Shown one piece after another: positions 1 to 8,714 of a stretch of 59,936 nucleotides of DNA (positions within the stretch are counted from its first letter, which is position 1; every line of letters starts with the position of its first letter). The notes beneath the pieces are model-generated. The model was not told the origin of the DNA and did no database searches. It was given only the letters and a program-made list of their open reading frames with translations. Source of the DNA: Gp7-AA10 sp035636095 (GTDB taxonomy: Bacteria; Acidobacteriota; Thermoanaerobaculia; Gp7-AA8); contig DASPZU010000081.1 in NCBI GenBank assembly GCA_035636095.1, positions 1 through 59,936 on the forward strand, in the 5' to 3' direction. A program made the translations under genes and the position numbers.

Positions 1-1
1 G

Positions 2-706
2 TCGGGTTTCGGTCGTAGCGCTCCGCGCGTTCCATCCGCAGGCCGCTTTGCGCCGCGCTCTCCATCGGCCGGTCGCATGGCGCCGCGCTCTCCATCGGCC
101 GGTCGCTTTGCGCCGCGCGGTCCGTCAGCCGGTCGCATGGCGCCGCGCGCTCCATCGAATTACTACGGCCGCGTCGCTCCCTATCGCGGCGGCTCCTTTT
201 ACAACAGCGGCAACCGATTCTACGGGCGGGGGAGAATCGATCGCGTGGCGCCGTATCGCGGCGGCTACCGCGTGTGGTTGGGAGGTTGGGGCTATCCATT
301 CTTCGTCCCGTACCGTTTCTACGATCCATTCCGTTTTCGCCTCGGTCTCTTTATCGGATTCAACGCTTTTTATGATCCCCTCGGTTACTACAGCGTCTAC
401 GGCTGGCCGTATTACGGCTATCCGCCGCCGTCGGCGTACGTCGGAACGCGGGTCTACCGGGACGATTACGCAAACGACCAGACGACGGTTGCTGGAGTCG
501 TCGAAAGCATTGATCTGCACACCGGCACGGTGATCATCATCGAAGATCGTTCCAACCGCAGGACCACGGCACTCCTTCCGCCGCGCGATCGCCGCGTCGA
601 CGACATCCGCGTCGGCGATTACATCGAGCTGTCCGGATCGTGGGTCCGCGGTCGCAACTACGATTTCGACGCCGATCAGCTCACTAATTTAGAGGCCAAG
701 CGGTAA
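2..706 (+). CDS. Repeat-rich secreted/envelope protein, 5' end outside window
   Basis: The frame is open from the first bases of the window, so the start codon and any signal peptide lie upstream. The visible N-terminal part is built from a 10-residue repeat, (F/M)APR(S/G/A)PSAGR, with the first residue alternating Phe and Met over four units; the 30-base unit is also nearly identical in DNA. A Tyr/Gly/Pro-rich middle (YYGYPPPS-like) follows, then about 70 residues (VAGVVESIDLHTGTV to the end) that look like a small beta-barrel of the DUF5666/OB type. I do not recognise a function; it resembles surface-exposed proteins of low complexity. ATG codons inside the repeats at 77 and later are possible but less likely starts. 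Confidence 0.7.
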   Translation, partial: SGFGRSAPRVPSAGRFAPRSPSAGRMAPRSPSAGRFAPRGPSAGRMAPRAPSNYYGRVAPYRGGSFYNSGNRFYGRGRIDRVAPYRGGYRVWLGGWGYPFFVPYRFYDPFRFRLGLFIGFNAFYDPLGYYSVYGWPYYGYPPPSAYVGTRVYRDDYANDQTTVAGVVESIDLHTGTVIIIEDRSNRRTTALLPPRDRRVDDIRVGDYIELSGSWVRGRNYDFDADQLTNLEAKR

Positions 707-718
707 TACGATAGAGCA

Positions 719-1459
719 GTGCGAATCGCTCTCGCACTGCTCTTCTTCTCTCTGCCCGCGTTCGCTGCCGACCGAATCATCGTCGTCACCGTGACGGAAG
801 GATTTCGTCACGATTCCATCCCGACAGCGGAGCGCGTCATCGCCGACCTCGCTCCCCGGCTCGGCTTCGAAATCAATCTTGTGCGCGACGAGTCGGAACT
901 CGCGGTTGGCTTGTCGCCGGCCGCCCTTCAACGCGCCAAGGTCGTGATATTCGCGAACACAACCGGTGATCTGCCCGTCCCTTCGCGGGAGTCTCTCCTG
1001 GCGTGGATCGCGAACGGCGGCTCCTTTATCGGCGTGCACAGCGCATCCGACACGTGGCACGAATGGCCGGCTTATATCGAGATGCTGGGCGGCGAGTTCG
1101 ATCATCATCCTGACCAGACTGCGCGCACAATTTTCGTCGACAGCACTTCGAACCCCGCCACAGCATCGCTTCCGCCGTCGCACGATCTCTTCGAGGAGTA
1201 CTACCTCTTCAAAAACTTCGAGCGGAGCCGCGTGACGATGCTGCTTTCGTTGCGAACGAGTCCTGAAGATGGCTCGCCGGGATTTTTTCCGCTGGCCTGG
1301 ACTCACGACTACGGCCAGGGGCGCGTCTTCTACACCGCCCTGGGGCACCGCACCGAGGTGTGGACGTCGGAGTGGTTTCAGAAACACATTGAGGGTGCGA
1401 TCGCGTGGGGCCTGCGTCGCGATCTCGTTCCGCGGCGTCGCGTGGCGGGCAAGCCGTGA
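719..1459 (+). CDS. ThuA-like (trehalose-utilization domain) secreted protein
   Basis: A 246-residue protein with GTG start and a cleavable signal peptide (LALLFFSLPAFAA), so probably periplasmic. The mature part begins RIIVVTVTEGFRHDSIP and contains FIGVHSASDTW and LGGEFDHHPDQT, which are typical of the ThuA domain, a class-I glutamine-amidotransferase-like fold often found with sugar metabolism or as a domain of large glycosidase-like proteins. The C-terminal FYTALGHRTEVW is also typical. It ends in GTGA, overlapping the next reading frame by four bases. The exact substrate is unknown. Confidence 0.8.
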   Translation: MRIALALLFFSLPAFAADRIIVVTVTEGFRHDSIPTAERVIADLAPRLGFEINLVRDESELAVGLSPAALQRAKVVIFANTTGDLPVPSRESLLAWIANGGSFIGVHSASDTWHEWPAYIEMLGGEFDHHPDQTARTIFVDSTSNPATASLPPSHDLFEEYYLFKNFERSRVTMLLSLRTSPEDGSPGFFPLAWTHDYGQGRVFYTALGHRTEVWTSEWFQKHIEGAIAWGLRRDLVPRRRVAGKP

Positions 1460-1998
1460 TATCGATTCTTGTTGCCGCTGCCATCGCGACCATGCCGAAG
1501 ATCGATATCGTCTATCCGCCCTATGGAACGATCTTCGACCGTGGATGTGGCAAACCGGATTCGATCACCGAAGCCGGCAAACTCCGACCTTCGCTACAGA
1601 CGGAATGGGACGCCGAGGGTCCGAAGTATTTTTCAGTCGTATCGCGCGAAGTCGGTCTTCCCTTTCCTTATCGCGAGATGCAGGCGTACCTGACGGTTTG
1701 CGAGGTGAGCACGATGAGCATGCCGCTCATGATCAACGTGCGGAGTTTACTGGGGTCGGCCAGCCGGCATCCGCCGGCTGGGGATTTCTCGGAGAAAATC
1801 TTTCACGAGCTGTGATTTGCCCTCGAAAAACTCGCGCTCACGCGCCTCGGAAAAGCTGAGGAGTTGAAATACCTCGATCAGGAGTATCGGACCGACCCCC
1901 CGCCCTCTCACTACAAGCGCGCGTGGGAGATCGTTAACGACATCGAGGACTACCGCGCATTCATTAAGGAATTGCAAGCCGCTCAAGGAGTTAAGTGA
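1456..1998 (+). pseudogene. Conserved hypothetical gene interrupted by in-frame TGA at 1813-1815
   Basis: A GTG at 1456 overlaps the ThuA stop (GTGA), suggesting translational coupling. The first part, with a short hydrophobic N-terminus and then MPKIDIVYPPYGTIFDRGCG, stops at TGA 1813. The same frame then continues for 60 codons to a TGA at 1996-1998 with normal, charged, helix-rich sequence (FALEKLALTRLGKAEELKYL). No base insertion or deletion is needed to join the halves. I read this as one gene with a nonsense change or a sequence error. An alternative is a truncated 119-residue protein. Function unknown; two Cys residues lie in the first half. Confidence 0.55.
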
Positions 1999-2067
1999 CG
2001 CAGGTCACGCAGGATTTTTCGTCTCAGGTCGATGCTATCGCTCCTGGTTCCCCGTAAAATTACAGAG

Positions 2068-2742
2068 ATGGTCCTCGGCCGTTTCCTCGCCGCGGTGACG
2101 CTTCTGCTGTCACTCGCGATCACCGCGTCGGCAGCCTCAATCCTTGTTGAGGTGCGCGATCCGCAGGGGGCGCCATTGCCAAATGCAGTGGTCTACGCCG
2201 TGATTGAAGGAAGGGAAATCGCTCCCTCGAACCGAACGGCAGTGATGGATCAGAAAGACAAGACGTTCTTGCCGCATGTCCTGCCGGTCCAGGTCGGCAC
2301 GGCCGTGAAGTTCCCCAACAGCGACGACATTCAGCATCATGTGTATTCATTTTCGGCTGCCAAGACGTTTCAGCTTCCGCTCTACAAAGGAACTCCGGCC
2401 AATCCAGTTGTCTTCACCTCTCCCGGGGTCGTTACCCTCGGCTGCAACATTCACGACAAGATGAACGGCTACATCGTCGTTCTCGAGACGCCGTTCTTCG
2501 AGAAGAGTGAAGCCTCAGGTCGCGTCGAGATTCGAAATCTGCAGCCGGGGAAATACACGGTGCACGTGTGGCATCCCGACATGGCGCATGAGCCTCCGGT
2601 ACAAAGCGTCGCGCTGGGCGAAAGCGAGCATCCCGAGCTGACATTCAGTGTGACCGCCGCGCCAGCGGCGTTGACCACCGCTCCGCTCAACAAGCTGGAA
2701 GGCAAGTTCAAGAAATACGGCAACGGGAATGGCCGGCCGTAG
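2068..2742 (+). CDS. Cupredoxin-like periplasmic protein (methylamine-utilization type)
   Basis: About 224 residues from ATG 2068, chosen because a classical signal peptide (RFLAAVTLLLSLAITASAA) follows at once; a start at 2032 would add 12 residues. The domain has the plastocyanin/azurin-like pattern: VKFPNSDDIQHHVYSF supplies the first histidine ligand, and LGCNIHDKMNGYIVV supplies Cys, His and Met, so a type-1 copper site looks intact. A carboxypeptidase-regulatory-like segment (GRVEIRNLQPGKYTVHVWHP) follows. The gene overlaps the GGDEF/EAL gene by 14 bases. Relatives are often named methylamine utilization protein, without evidence for that role. Confidence 0.8.
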   Translation: MVLGRFLAAVTLLLSLAITASAASILVEVRDPQGAPLPNAVVYAVIEGREIAPSNRTAVMDQKDKTFLPHVLPVQVGTAVKFPNSDDIQHHVYSFSAAKTFQLPLYKGTPANPVVFTSPGVVTLGCNIHDKMNGYIVVLETPFFEKSEASGRVEIRNLQPGKYTVHVWHPDMAHEPPVQSVALGESEHPELTFSVTAAPAALTTAPLNKLEGKFKKYGNGNGRP

Positions 2743-5104
2743 CTTTCAGGTCAAGCTCCTTTATCTTCTGATCGGCGTCCTGATTCTTCTTCAGACGGTG
2801 ACGCTGGCAGCGATCCACGTCGCGGGATCGCGTTCGCTGCAGAAAAGCCTGACCGAGGGGCTTCACGTCGGAAGCCGCGTGTTCGAACGGATCCTTGCAA
2901 ACCGCGGCCGGCAGTTGTCCGACAGCGTGCGCGTGCTGGCAGGGGACTTCGGCTTCAAGGCCGCCATCGCTTCCGGCGATCGGCCGACCATCAACTCGGC
3001 GCTCGCCAACCACGGTTCACGCATCGATGCCGACGCCGTTTTTCTGGTCGGGCTGAACAGCGTCGTTACGGCCGATACGGTCCAGAAGACTCTTGTCGGA
3101 AAGAAGTTTCCTTTCCCAAGCCTGATCGCCACCGCCGAACAAGTGGGGGAAGTCTCTTCCATCGCGTCGCTGGACGGACGTCCTTATCAATTAGTGATCG
3201 TGCCGGTTCTCGCCCCCCGGGCCATCGCTTGGGTTTGCATGGGATTCCAGATCGATGAAAACGTCCTTCGGGAATTCCAAAGAGTGACGGGACTGGATAT
3301 TTCGCTGTCGGCGGGGGAGGAAGCCTCACGACCTCTTCTGATCTCGACGCTCCAGCCGAATCTGCAGCAGGACCTGCTGCATCAGTTCGATCGCCCGCGT
3401 GAGGCGATCGATGCCGAAGAGATCAGCGTCAAACTCGGCGGCTCGCCGTACGAGACGCTGGTCGAGCGGCTGAGGACGGGCGATCGATCGCGGATCACAA
3501 CCGTGATTCAGCGATCGTTCGAGGAGGCGCGGCGTCCGTATCGGACACTGGAGCTGCAGATCGTCGTCTTCTCGACGCTGGCGGTGGTTCTGGCAATCGC
3601 GGTGACGATGCTCTTCGCGCAAGGCGTCATCCGGCCGCTGCATCGTCTGGCGGAGAACGCTCAGCGAATCGAGCGCGGCGACTATTCGGTGGCCGTGCAG
3701 ATCGAACAGGACGACGAGATCGGCCAGCTTGCGACCGCATTCAACCGTATGCGCACCGGTATCGCCGAGCGCGAAGATCAGATCATTCATCAGGCGACGC
3801 ACGACGGCTTGACCGGATTGCCGAACCGAACGTTGTTCCTCGATCGCCTCGATCACGCCATCGCGGCCGCGCGCCGCAGCGGCGATTCGGTCGGCATCAT
3901 CATGATGGACCTCGACCGTTTCAAGGAGATCAACGACACTCTCGGTCATCAGTTCGGCGATCAGCTTCTGACCGAGATCGGCAGACGGCTCACGCTATCG
4001 CTTCGCGAAAGCGACACCGTGGCGCGGCTGGGAGGCGATGAATTCGGCGTCAGCTTCAACGCGCGCGAACCCGATCATGCCGTCGACGTTGCGCGCCGCA
4101 TCGGCGCTTCGCTCGATCCGGCATTCATCCTCGGTGGAGTCTCCATCGATGTCGATGCCAGCATGGGCATCGCCATCTTCCCGCTGCACGCCGATGACGC
4201 CGGCAGTCTGATGAAGCGGGCCGACATCGCGATGTACGAGGCCAAGAAGAATCACACTGCCATCGCTCTCTATGAAGCCGGCCGCGACGAGCACAGCGTG
4301 CGGCGTCTCTCACTGCTGTCGGAACTGCGCCAAGCCATTCAGCGCGATGAGCTGCAACTCCACTATCAGCCCAGCATCGACATCCGCACCAGCCGCGTTG
4401 CCTACGCCGAGGCGCTGGTGCGCTGGAATCATCCGACACACGGCCGGATGAGTCCTGACGAGTTCATCCCGCTGGCAGAACAGTCGGGAACCATCGGAGC
4501 ATTGACGAAATGGGTGCTGCGCAACGCCACCGCCGAGTGTGGTGAGTGGATGCGCCGCGGCATGCCGCTGACAGTGGCCGTCAATCTCTCAGTGCTCGAT
4601 CTCTTCGATTCGGAACTGCCCATCTACATCAGCGGCCTGCTCGCCGAAGTCGGACTGCCGGCATCCAATCTGGTCCTGGAGATCACCGAAAGCGCCATCA
4701 TGCGGGACCCCGCTTATGCTCAGAAGATTCTGCGCGAGCTGAAGGCGCGCGGCATCCGGCTCTCGGTCGATGATTTCGGCACGGGCTACTCTTCGCTGGC
4801 ACACCTGAAACGACTTCCGGTCGACGAGCTGAAGATCGACAAGTCGTTCGTCATCAATCTGACCTCGCAGTCGACCGATGATGCCGTCATCGTGCGGTCG
4901 ACCATCGAGCTCGGTCACAACATGGGATTGACGGTCATCGCCGAGGGAGTGGAGACCATCGAATCGCTGGACATTCTGAAACGCCTCGGATGTGACATGG
5001 CACAGGGCTACTACATGAGTCCACCGCTTCCGTCCGAGAAACTCAAGAAGTGGATTGCCGAGTCCCGTTGGGGAATCCCGACCTTAAAGCTGGAGGGTGT
5101 ATGA
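2729..5104 (+). CDS. Membrane c-di-GMP enzyme: CACHE-like sensor, HAMP, GGDEF, EAL
   Basis: A 791-residue inner-membrane signalling protein. An N-terminal membrane helix (LLYLLIGVLILLQTVTLAAI) and a second one near residue 275 bracket a periplasmic sensory region of about 240 residues. A HAMP linker follows (PLHRLAENAQRIERGDYSV), then a GGDEF domain with an intact LGGDEF and DLDRFKEINDTLGHQ, and an EAL domain with intact EALVRW, EITES and DDFGTGYSS. Both diguanylate cyclase and phosphodiesterase activity are therefore possible. It lies between the cupredoxin and DUF3034 genes; the periplasmic cupredoxin is a reasonable candidate ligand or partner, by inference. Confidence 0.92.
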   Translation: MAGRSFQVKLLYLLIGVLILLQTVTLAAIHVAGSRSLQKSLTEGLHVGSRVFERILANRGRQLSDSVRVLAGDFGFKAAIASGDRPTINSALANHGSRIDADAVFLVGLNSVVTADTVQKTLVGKKFPFPSLIATAEQVGEVSSIASLDGRPYQLVIVPVLAPRAIAWVCMGFQIDENVLREFQRVTGLDISLSAGEEASRPLLISTLQPNLQQDLLHQFDRPREAIDAEEISVKLGGSPYETLVERLRTGDRSRITTVIQRSFEEARRPYRTLELQIVVFSTLAVVLAIAVTMLFAQGVIRPLHRLAENAQRIERGDYSVAVQIEQDDEIGQLATAFNRMRTGIAEREDQIIHQATHDGLTGLPNRTLFLDRLDHAIAAARRSGDSVGIIMMDLDRFKEINDTLGHQFGDQLLTEIGRRLTLSLRESDTVARLGGDEFGVSFNAREPDHAVDVARRIGASLDPAFILGGVSIDVDASMGIAIFPLHADDAGSLMKRADIAMYEAKKNHTAIALYEAGRDEHSVRRLSLLSELRQAIQRDELQLHYQPSIDIRTSRVAYAEALVRWNHPTHGRMSPDEFIPLAEQSGTIGALTKWVLRNATAECGEWMRRGMPLTVAVNLSVLDLFDSELPIYISGLLAEVGLPASNLVLEITESAIMRDPAYAQKILRELKARGIRLSVDDFGTGYSSLAHLKRLPVDELKIDKSFVINLTSQSTDDAVIVRSTIELGHNMGLTVIAEGVETIESLDILKRLGCDMAQGYYMSPPLPSEKLKKWIAESRWGIPTLKLEGV

Positions 5105-5961
5105 AGCGCGTGTTTGGGTTGAGCCTTTTCCTGGCGTTCGGATTCACGATCACGTTGTTCGGGGCTGACGGCCGTTTGTTGGCCACCGGTGGGTTGACTC
5201 AGGTCGAAGGAACAGCCGGCGGCGGGATTGTGCCGTGGGCTGTGCTGTCGGGATATGCGACTGAGGATCAGAGCGGTGGCACCGGCTTCGTGACTTACGT
5301 CAACACCGGCGATTACTCGCTGTGGGCGGCGGGCGGCACGTTCACTTTTCACAACCGCGTCGAGTTCTCAGCGGCGGAAGAGCGGTTGCATCTCGGCACG
5401 CTGGCTGAGGAGCTCAAGCTGCCCGGAGCCGAGCTTCGCCAGCAGATTTTTGGCGTCAAAGTCAGGGTCCTGGGCGACGCGGTCTACACGCGCGAACCGC
5501 AGGTCGCGGTGGGGGTGCAGTACAAGCGCAACCTCGATTTCGCGATTCCGAAACTCGTTGGAGCAAAGGAGAAAGACGGCGTGGACGTCTATGTAGCCGC
5601 CACCAAAGTTTTTCTGGCCGCAGCCGGTGGACGGCATGTCCTCCTCAACGGAACTCTGCGCGCGACCAAGGCCAATCAATTGGGACTGCTCGGATTCGGA
5701 ACCGCCGGCAACGATGGATACAAGATCGTTCCGGAAGCATCGGCGGCCATCCTGCTGAACAACTCGGTCGCGATGGGTGGCGAGTATCGCGTCAAGCCCG
5801 ACCGGCTGGCCTTTTCTCGCGAAGACAACTGGAGCGATTTCTTCATCGCCTATTTTCCGAACAAGAACGTCGGTTTCGTGATGGCAGTCGCACAGGTTGG
5901 GACCATCGCCACCTTGCCGCACCAATCCGGCCTGTTCCTGTCATTTCAAGGCAGCTTCTGA
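5101..5961 (+). CDS. DUF3034 family outer-membrane beta-barrel-like protein
   Basis: 286 residues starting at ATG 5101, which overlaps the preceding stop as ATGA; a signal peptide (LFLAFGFTITLFGA) follows directly. The mature start, RLLATGGLTQVEGTAGGG, with VPWAVLSGY behind it, is characteristic of DUF3034. The protein is rich in alternating hydrophobic strands and ends in an aromatic residue (LFLSFQGSF), as outer-membrane barrels do. From memory, DUF3034 proteins occur beside cupredoxin, GGDEF/EAL and truncated-haemoglobin genes in other bacteria, as here. Biochemical role unknown. Confidence 0.85.
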   Translation: MKRVFGLSLFLAFGFTITLFGADGRLLATGGLTQVEGTAGGGIVPWAVLSGYATEDQSGGTGFVTYVNTGDYSLWAAGGTFTFHNRVEFSAAEERLHLGTLAEELKLPGAELRQQIFGVKVRVLGDAVYTREPQVAVGVQYKRNLDFAIPKLVGAKEKDGVDVYVAATKVFLAAAGGRHVLLNGTLRATKANQLGLLGFGTAGNDGYKIVPEASAAILLNNSVAMGGEYRVKPDRLAFSREDNWSDFFIAYFPNKNVGFVMAVAQVGTIATLPHQSGLFLSFQGSF

Positions 5962-5973
5962 GGAGATACGAAC

Positions 5974-6387
5974 ATGCGCACGAAGTGGACAGCCCTGGTT
6001 CTGGCGATCGCGATCAGCGCTTGCGCACATCAGCGTTCCCTGTACGACCGCATTGGCGGAACGCCGGTACTGTCGGCGATTGTCGACAGCTTCATCGCGC
6101 GATTCGCCGATGACACCCGCGTGGCGCCGACTTTCGCCAAGACCGACATCCCCAAGTTCCGGAAGCTCATCCTCGAACAGTTCTGCAATATCACCGGCGG
6201 CGGATGCAAGTACACAGGCCGCGACATGAAAACCACTCACGAAGGGCTGCACCTCACCGAGGCGCAATTCAATGCGCTGGTGGAGGATCTTCAGGACGCC
6301 ATGGCGACGCAGCGCGTACCGATCGAGCTGCAGAATGAGTTGATCGCCAAGCTAGCCCCGATGCGCGCCGACATCATCCACCGCTGA
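5974..6387 (+). CDS. Group I truncated haemoglobin, lipoprotein
   Basis: 137 residues. A strong ribosome-binding site (AGGAGA, 5961-5966) precedes ATG 5974. A lipobox (AISAC) puts the lipid-modified Cys at residue 17, so this globin is likely exported and anchored, unusual for a family that is mostly cytoplasmic. The globin fold is seen in SLYDRIGGTPVLSAIVDSF, FCNITGGGCKYTGRDM and THEGLHLTEAQF; His89 in THEGL is the expected proximal haem ligand. Truncated globins bind O2 and NO and can detoxify NO. Its position at the end of a c-di-GMP operon suggests gas or redox sensing or protection in the periplasm (inference). Its 3' end overlaps the opposing gene by 36 bases. Confidence 0.88.
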   Translation: MRTKWTALVLAIAISACAHQRSLYDRIGGTPVLSAIVDSFIARFADDTRVAPTFAKTDIPKFRKLILEQFCNITGGGCKYTGRDMKTTHEGLHLTEAQFNALVEDLQDAMATQRVPIELQNELIAKLAPMRADIIHR

Positions 6388-8658
6388 GCTGAACTGATAG
6401 GAATTCGGCGACGACTGCCGGGCGCGATACATCGCCAGATCGGCGTTGTGCACCAGCGCGTCGAAGGTGTCTCCGTCATTGGGAGACGTCGCGATGCCGA
6501 TGCTGGCAGTGACGTAGAGATCTTCATCGCCGACTCGCACCGGACGATCGAGCGTGGCGAGAAGTTTTGCCGCCACGACTCCGGCGTGTTGCGCGTCATC
6601 GAGATGCGGCAGCAATACGATGAATTGCTCGTTCCTCTGACGAGCCACCGTGTCTTCGGCGCGCAGCGATTCGCGAAAGCGCTGTCCGATGACTTGCAGC
6701 AGCCAGTCGACTCGATTGTGCCCGAGCGTCGTACTCAGTGATTCGAACCGATCGAGGTCGATGAAAAGAACCGCCACGCAAGCGGCGAGCCCGCGCGTCT
6801 GCTGGCGTCGCGCATGTGCCTGTGCCACCGTGAATCGATCCTGAACCAAGGTCCGGTTCGGAAGTCCGGTGACGACATCGTGGTAAGCCTGATATTCGAT
6901 CTGCTGCTCGGCACGCTTCCGCTCGGAGATGTCGCGTGAGACCGCCACCAGCTCGGTCACCGGCCCGCTGATCAGTTGCCGGATCGGACGCCAGGTCGTC
7001 TCGACCCAGACGTGGGTGCCGTCTTTTCGCCGCATGCGGTAGGTGAGCGCCGCGGCGGTTCCACTCTCGAGAATGGCCGAACGAAATCGGTCGAGTTGCG
7101 GACGATCCTCGGGATGAATCAATTCCATCGACTTGATCCCCACCAGCTCTTCCGGTCCGTACCCCAGGAGACCGCGTGCTGCCGGAGAGGCATACAGAAA
7201 CCTGCCATCGGGCGTATGTCTCGAAATCATGTCGGTGGCGTGCTCCGCCAGCAGGCGATAGCGCGCCTCGCTTTCGCGAAGCGCAAGCTCCGCACGCCGT
7301 TTCTCGGTGATGTCCGTATGCACCCGGATGGTGCCGATCACATTTCCCTTGGCATCGAGTTGCTGCGCCTCGCTGACTTCCGCCCACAGATCGCGACCTC
7401 GCAGCGTCCGCAGTTGGATTGCGCGCTCTCCCTCACGCCGCACGGAGCTGTCGACGAAGGAATTCGCGGCTTTGCCTACCAGCTCGGTGGGCAGGTAGCC
7501 GAGCATTTGTGCCATCCGCTGATTGACGAATTGAATGACGCCCTCGCGACTCACAAGCATGACGCCTTCATTCATGTTCTCGATCAGCGTGCGATACCGC
7601 GACTCACTCTCGCGCAGCGCGTCGTCTTTTTTCCGCCGGCTGATGTCTTCCGCGTTGTACAGACTCCCGATGGCACGGCCGCGGTTGTCGGTGATCGGCG
7701 TTGCGGAGACGTTCACGTTGATCGACTCGCCGCTCCGCGTCTGCCATAGTGCCTCGCGCGATCCTTCCGGCGGAAGGTAGGCAACTTCGGTGGAGATCAA
7801 CGTCATCGGTTTTCCCACCAGCTCTTCCTCGCTGTACCCGAGGAGAGCGCAGGCGGCGTCGCTGATCACGCGGATTCGTCCACCGACATCGGTCACCACA
7901 ATGTGCCCGTGGGTGGTCTCGAGGATGCGCGGAGCCGCCAGGCTGGCGGTGACTTCCGCCAACTCATAGCGCCAGACCGTATGCGCCATCACGACCACAA
8001 ATCCCGCGATGGCCAGGAAGCCGATCGGCAAGACGTTGACGCCGAACGAGGGGAGATAGTCGAAACAGGCGGTGTATCCGACGATCAAGGCGAGGCTGAT
8101 CCAGGCCATGCGTCGTCGCTCGGAGTCGGATTCCGCGGTTTTCCAGGTGTGGATCGAGTGGTACAGCGCCGATCCCAGTCCAAAGAAAAAGAAGAGCAGG
8201 TATGGTCCGCTGGCCCAGGCGTATCGCGGATAGAACCCCCACGGATAGTGCTCCATCCCGTCCACGATTTGATTGGTCGTGACGATCAGCAGCGCGAACC
8301 CCGCCGAAAGGGCCCACATCGCGCGCAGCGCAGTGTGGAGCCGCCGCTCTTTCCGCTCCAGCCCGACCACGAAGTGGTAGACGGCCGTCGGAATGAACGC
8401 GATGCCGAGAAAGGCCGCCTTTCCCCAAAAGAGCGCGATCCGCGCATCGGTGGTGGCATACATCAATGAGAAGGCGAACAGCCAGGCGGCGATGGAGCAG
8501 GCGGTCGCGAAAAACAGCCGGCTGATGTGGGAGGCGCGTTCGCGCGCCAGCACCAGAATTCCGAGAAGCAACATCAGGCTGGCCGTCGTCAGCGGCAGCG
8601 CGACGAACGGCCGAAACCCATAATTCGCCTGGCTGAAAACATCCGGCACAGGCGCCAA
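6352..8658 (-). CDS. 7TM-PAS-PAS-PAS sensor with degenerate GGDEF domain
   Basis: 768 residues from a TTG at 8658; a GTG three codons in is an alternative, and both are uncertain. The N-terminal 230 residues form about seven membrane helices of the histidine-kinase N-terminal 7TM type. Three PAS domains follow (around residues 245-335, 350-465 and 470-590), each ending in a PAC-like stretch, and then a GGDEF-fold domain (TGLPNRTLVQDRF, FIDLDRFESLSTTLGHN). At the active site the expected GGDEF reads RNEQF, so cyclase activity is very probably lost and the domain may bind GTP or act as a partner. No EAL domain is present. Convergent overlap with the haemoglobin gene. Confidence 0.88.
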   Translation of the reverse strand: MAPVPDVFSQANYGFRPFVALPLTTASLMLLLGILVLARERASHISRLFFATACSIAAWLFAFSLMYATTDARIALFWGKAAFLGIAFIPTAVYHFVVGLERKERRLHTALRAMWALSAGFALLIVTTNQIVDGMEHYPWGFYPRYAWASGPYLLFFFFGLGSALYHSIHTWKTAESDSERRRMAWISLALIVGYTACFDYLPSFGVNVLPIGFLAIAGFVVVMAHTVWRYELAEVTASLAAPRILETTHGHIVVTDVGGRIRVISDAACALLGYSEEELVGKPMTLISTEVAYLPPEGSREALWQTRSGESINVNVSATPITDNRGRAIGSLYNAEDISRRKKDDALRESESRYRTLIENMNEGVMLVSREGVIQFVNQRMAQMLGYLPTELVGKAANSFVDSSVRREGERAIQLRTLRGRDLWAEVSEAQQLDAKGNVIGTIRVHTDITEKRRAELALRESEARYRLLAEHATDMISRHTPDGRFLYASPAARGLLGYGPEELVGIKSMELIHPEDRPQLDRFRSAILESGTAAALTYRMRRKDGTHVWVETTWRPIRQLISGPVTELVAVSRDISERKRAEQQIEYQAYHDVVTGLPNRTLVQDRFTVAQAHARRQQTRGLAACVAVLFIDLDRFESLSTTLGHNRVDWLLQVIGQRFRESLRAEDTVARQRNEQFIVLLPHLDDAQHAGVVAAKLLATLDRPVRVGDEDLYVTASIGIATSPNDGDTFDALVHNADLAMYRARQSSPNSYQFSSAVDDVGAHRG

Positions 8659-8714
8659 ATATAGCTCAGGCTGCCATCAAACCGGCTACGGTGCACCCTG
8701 CGGCGGCATGCCCT

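Noticed and set aside
48..533. Arg-rich frame over the decapeptide repeat region
   Set aside because: It is the shifted reading of the same DNA repeat and lacks the conserved C-terminal domain.
1813..1815. Selenocysteine codon
   Set aside because: No convincing stem-loop follows the TGA, and the first downstream residues show no redox motif.
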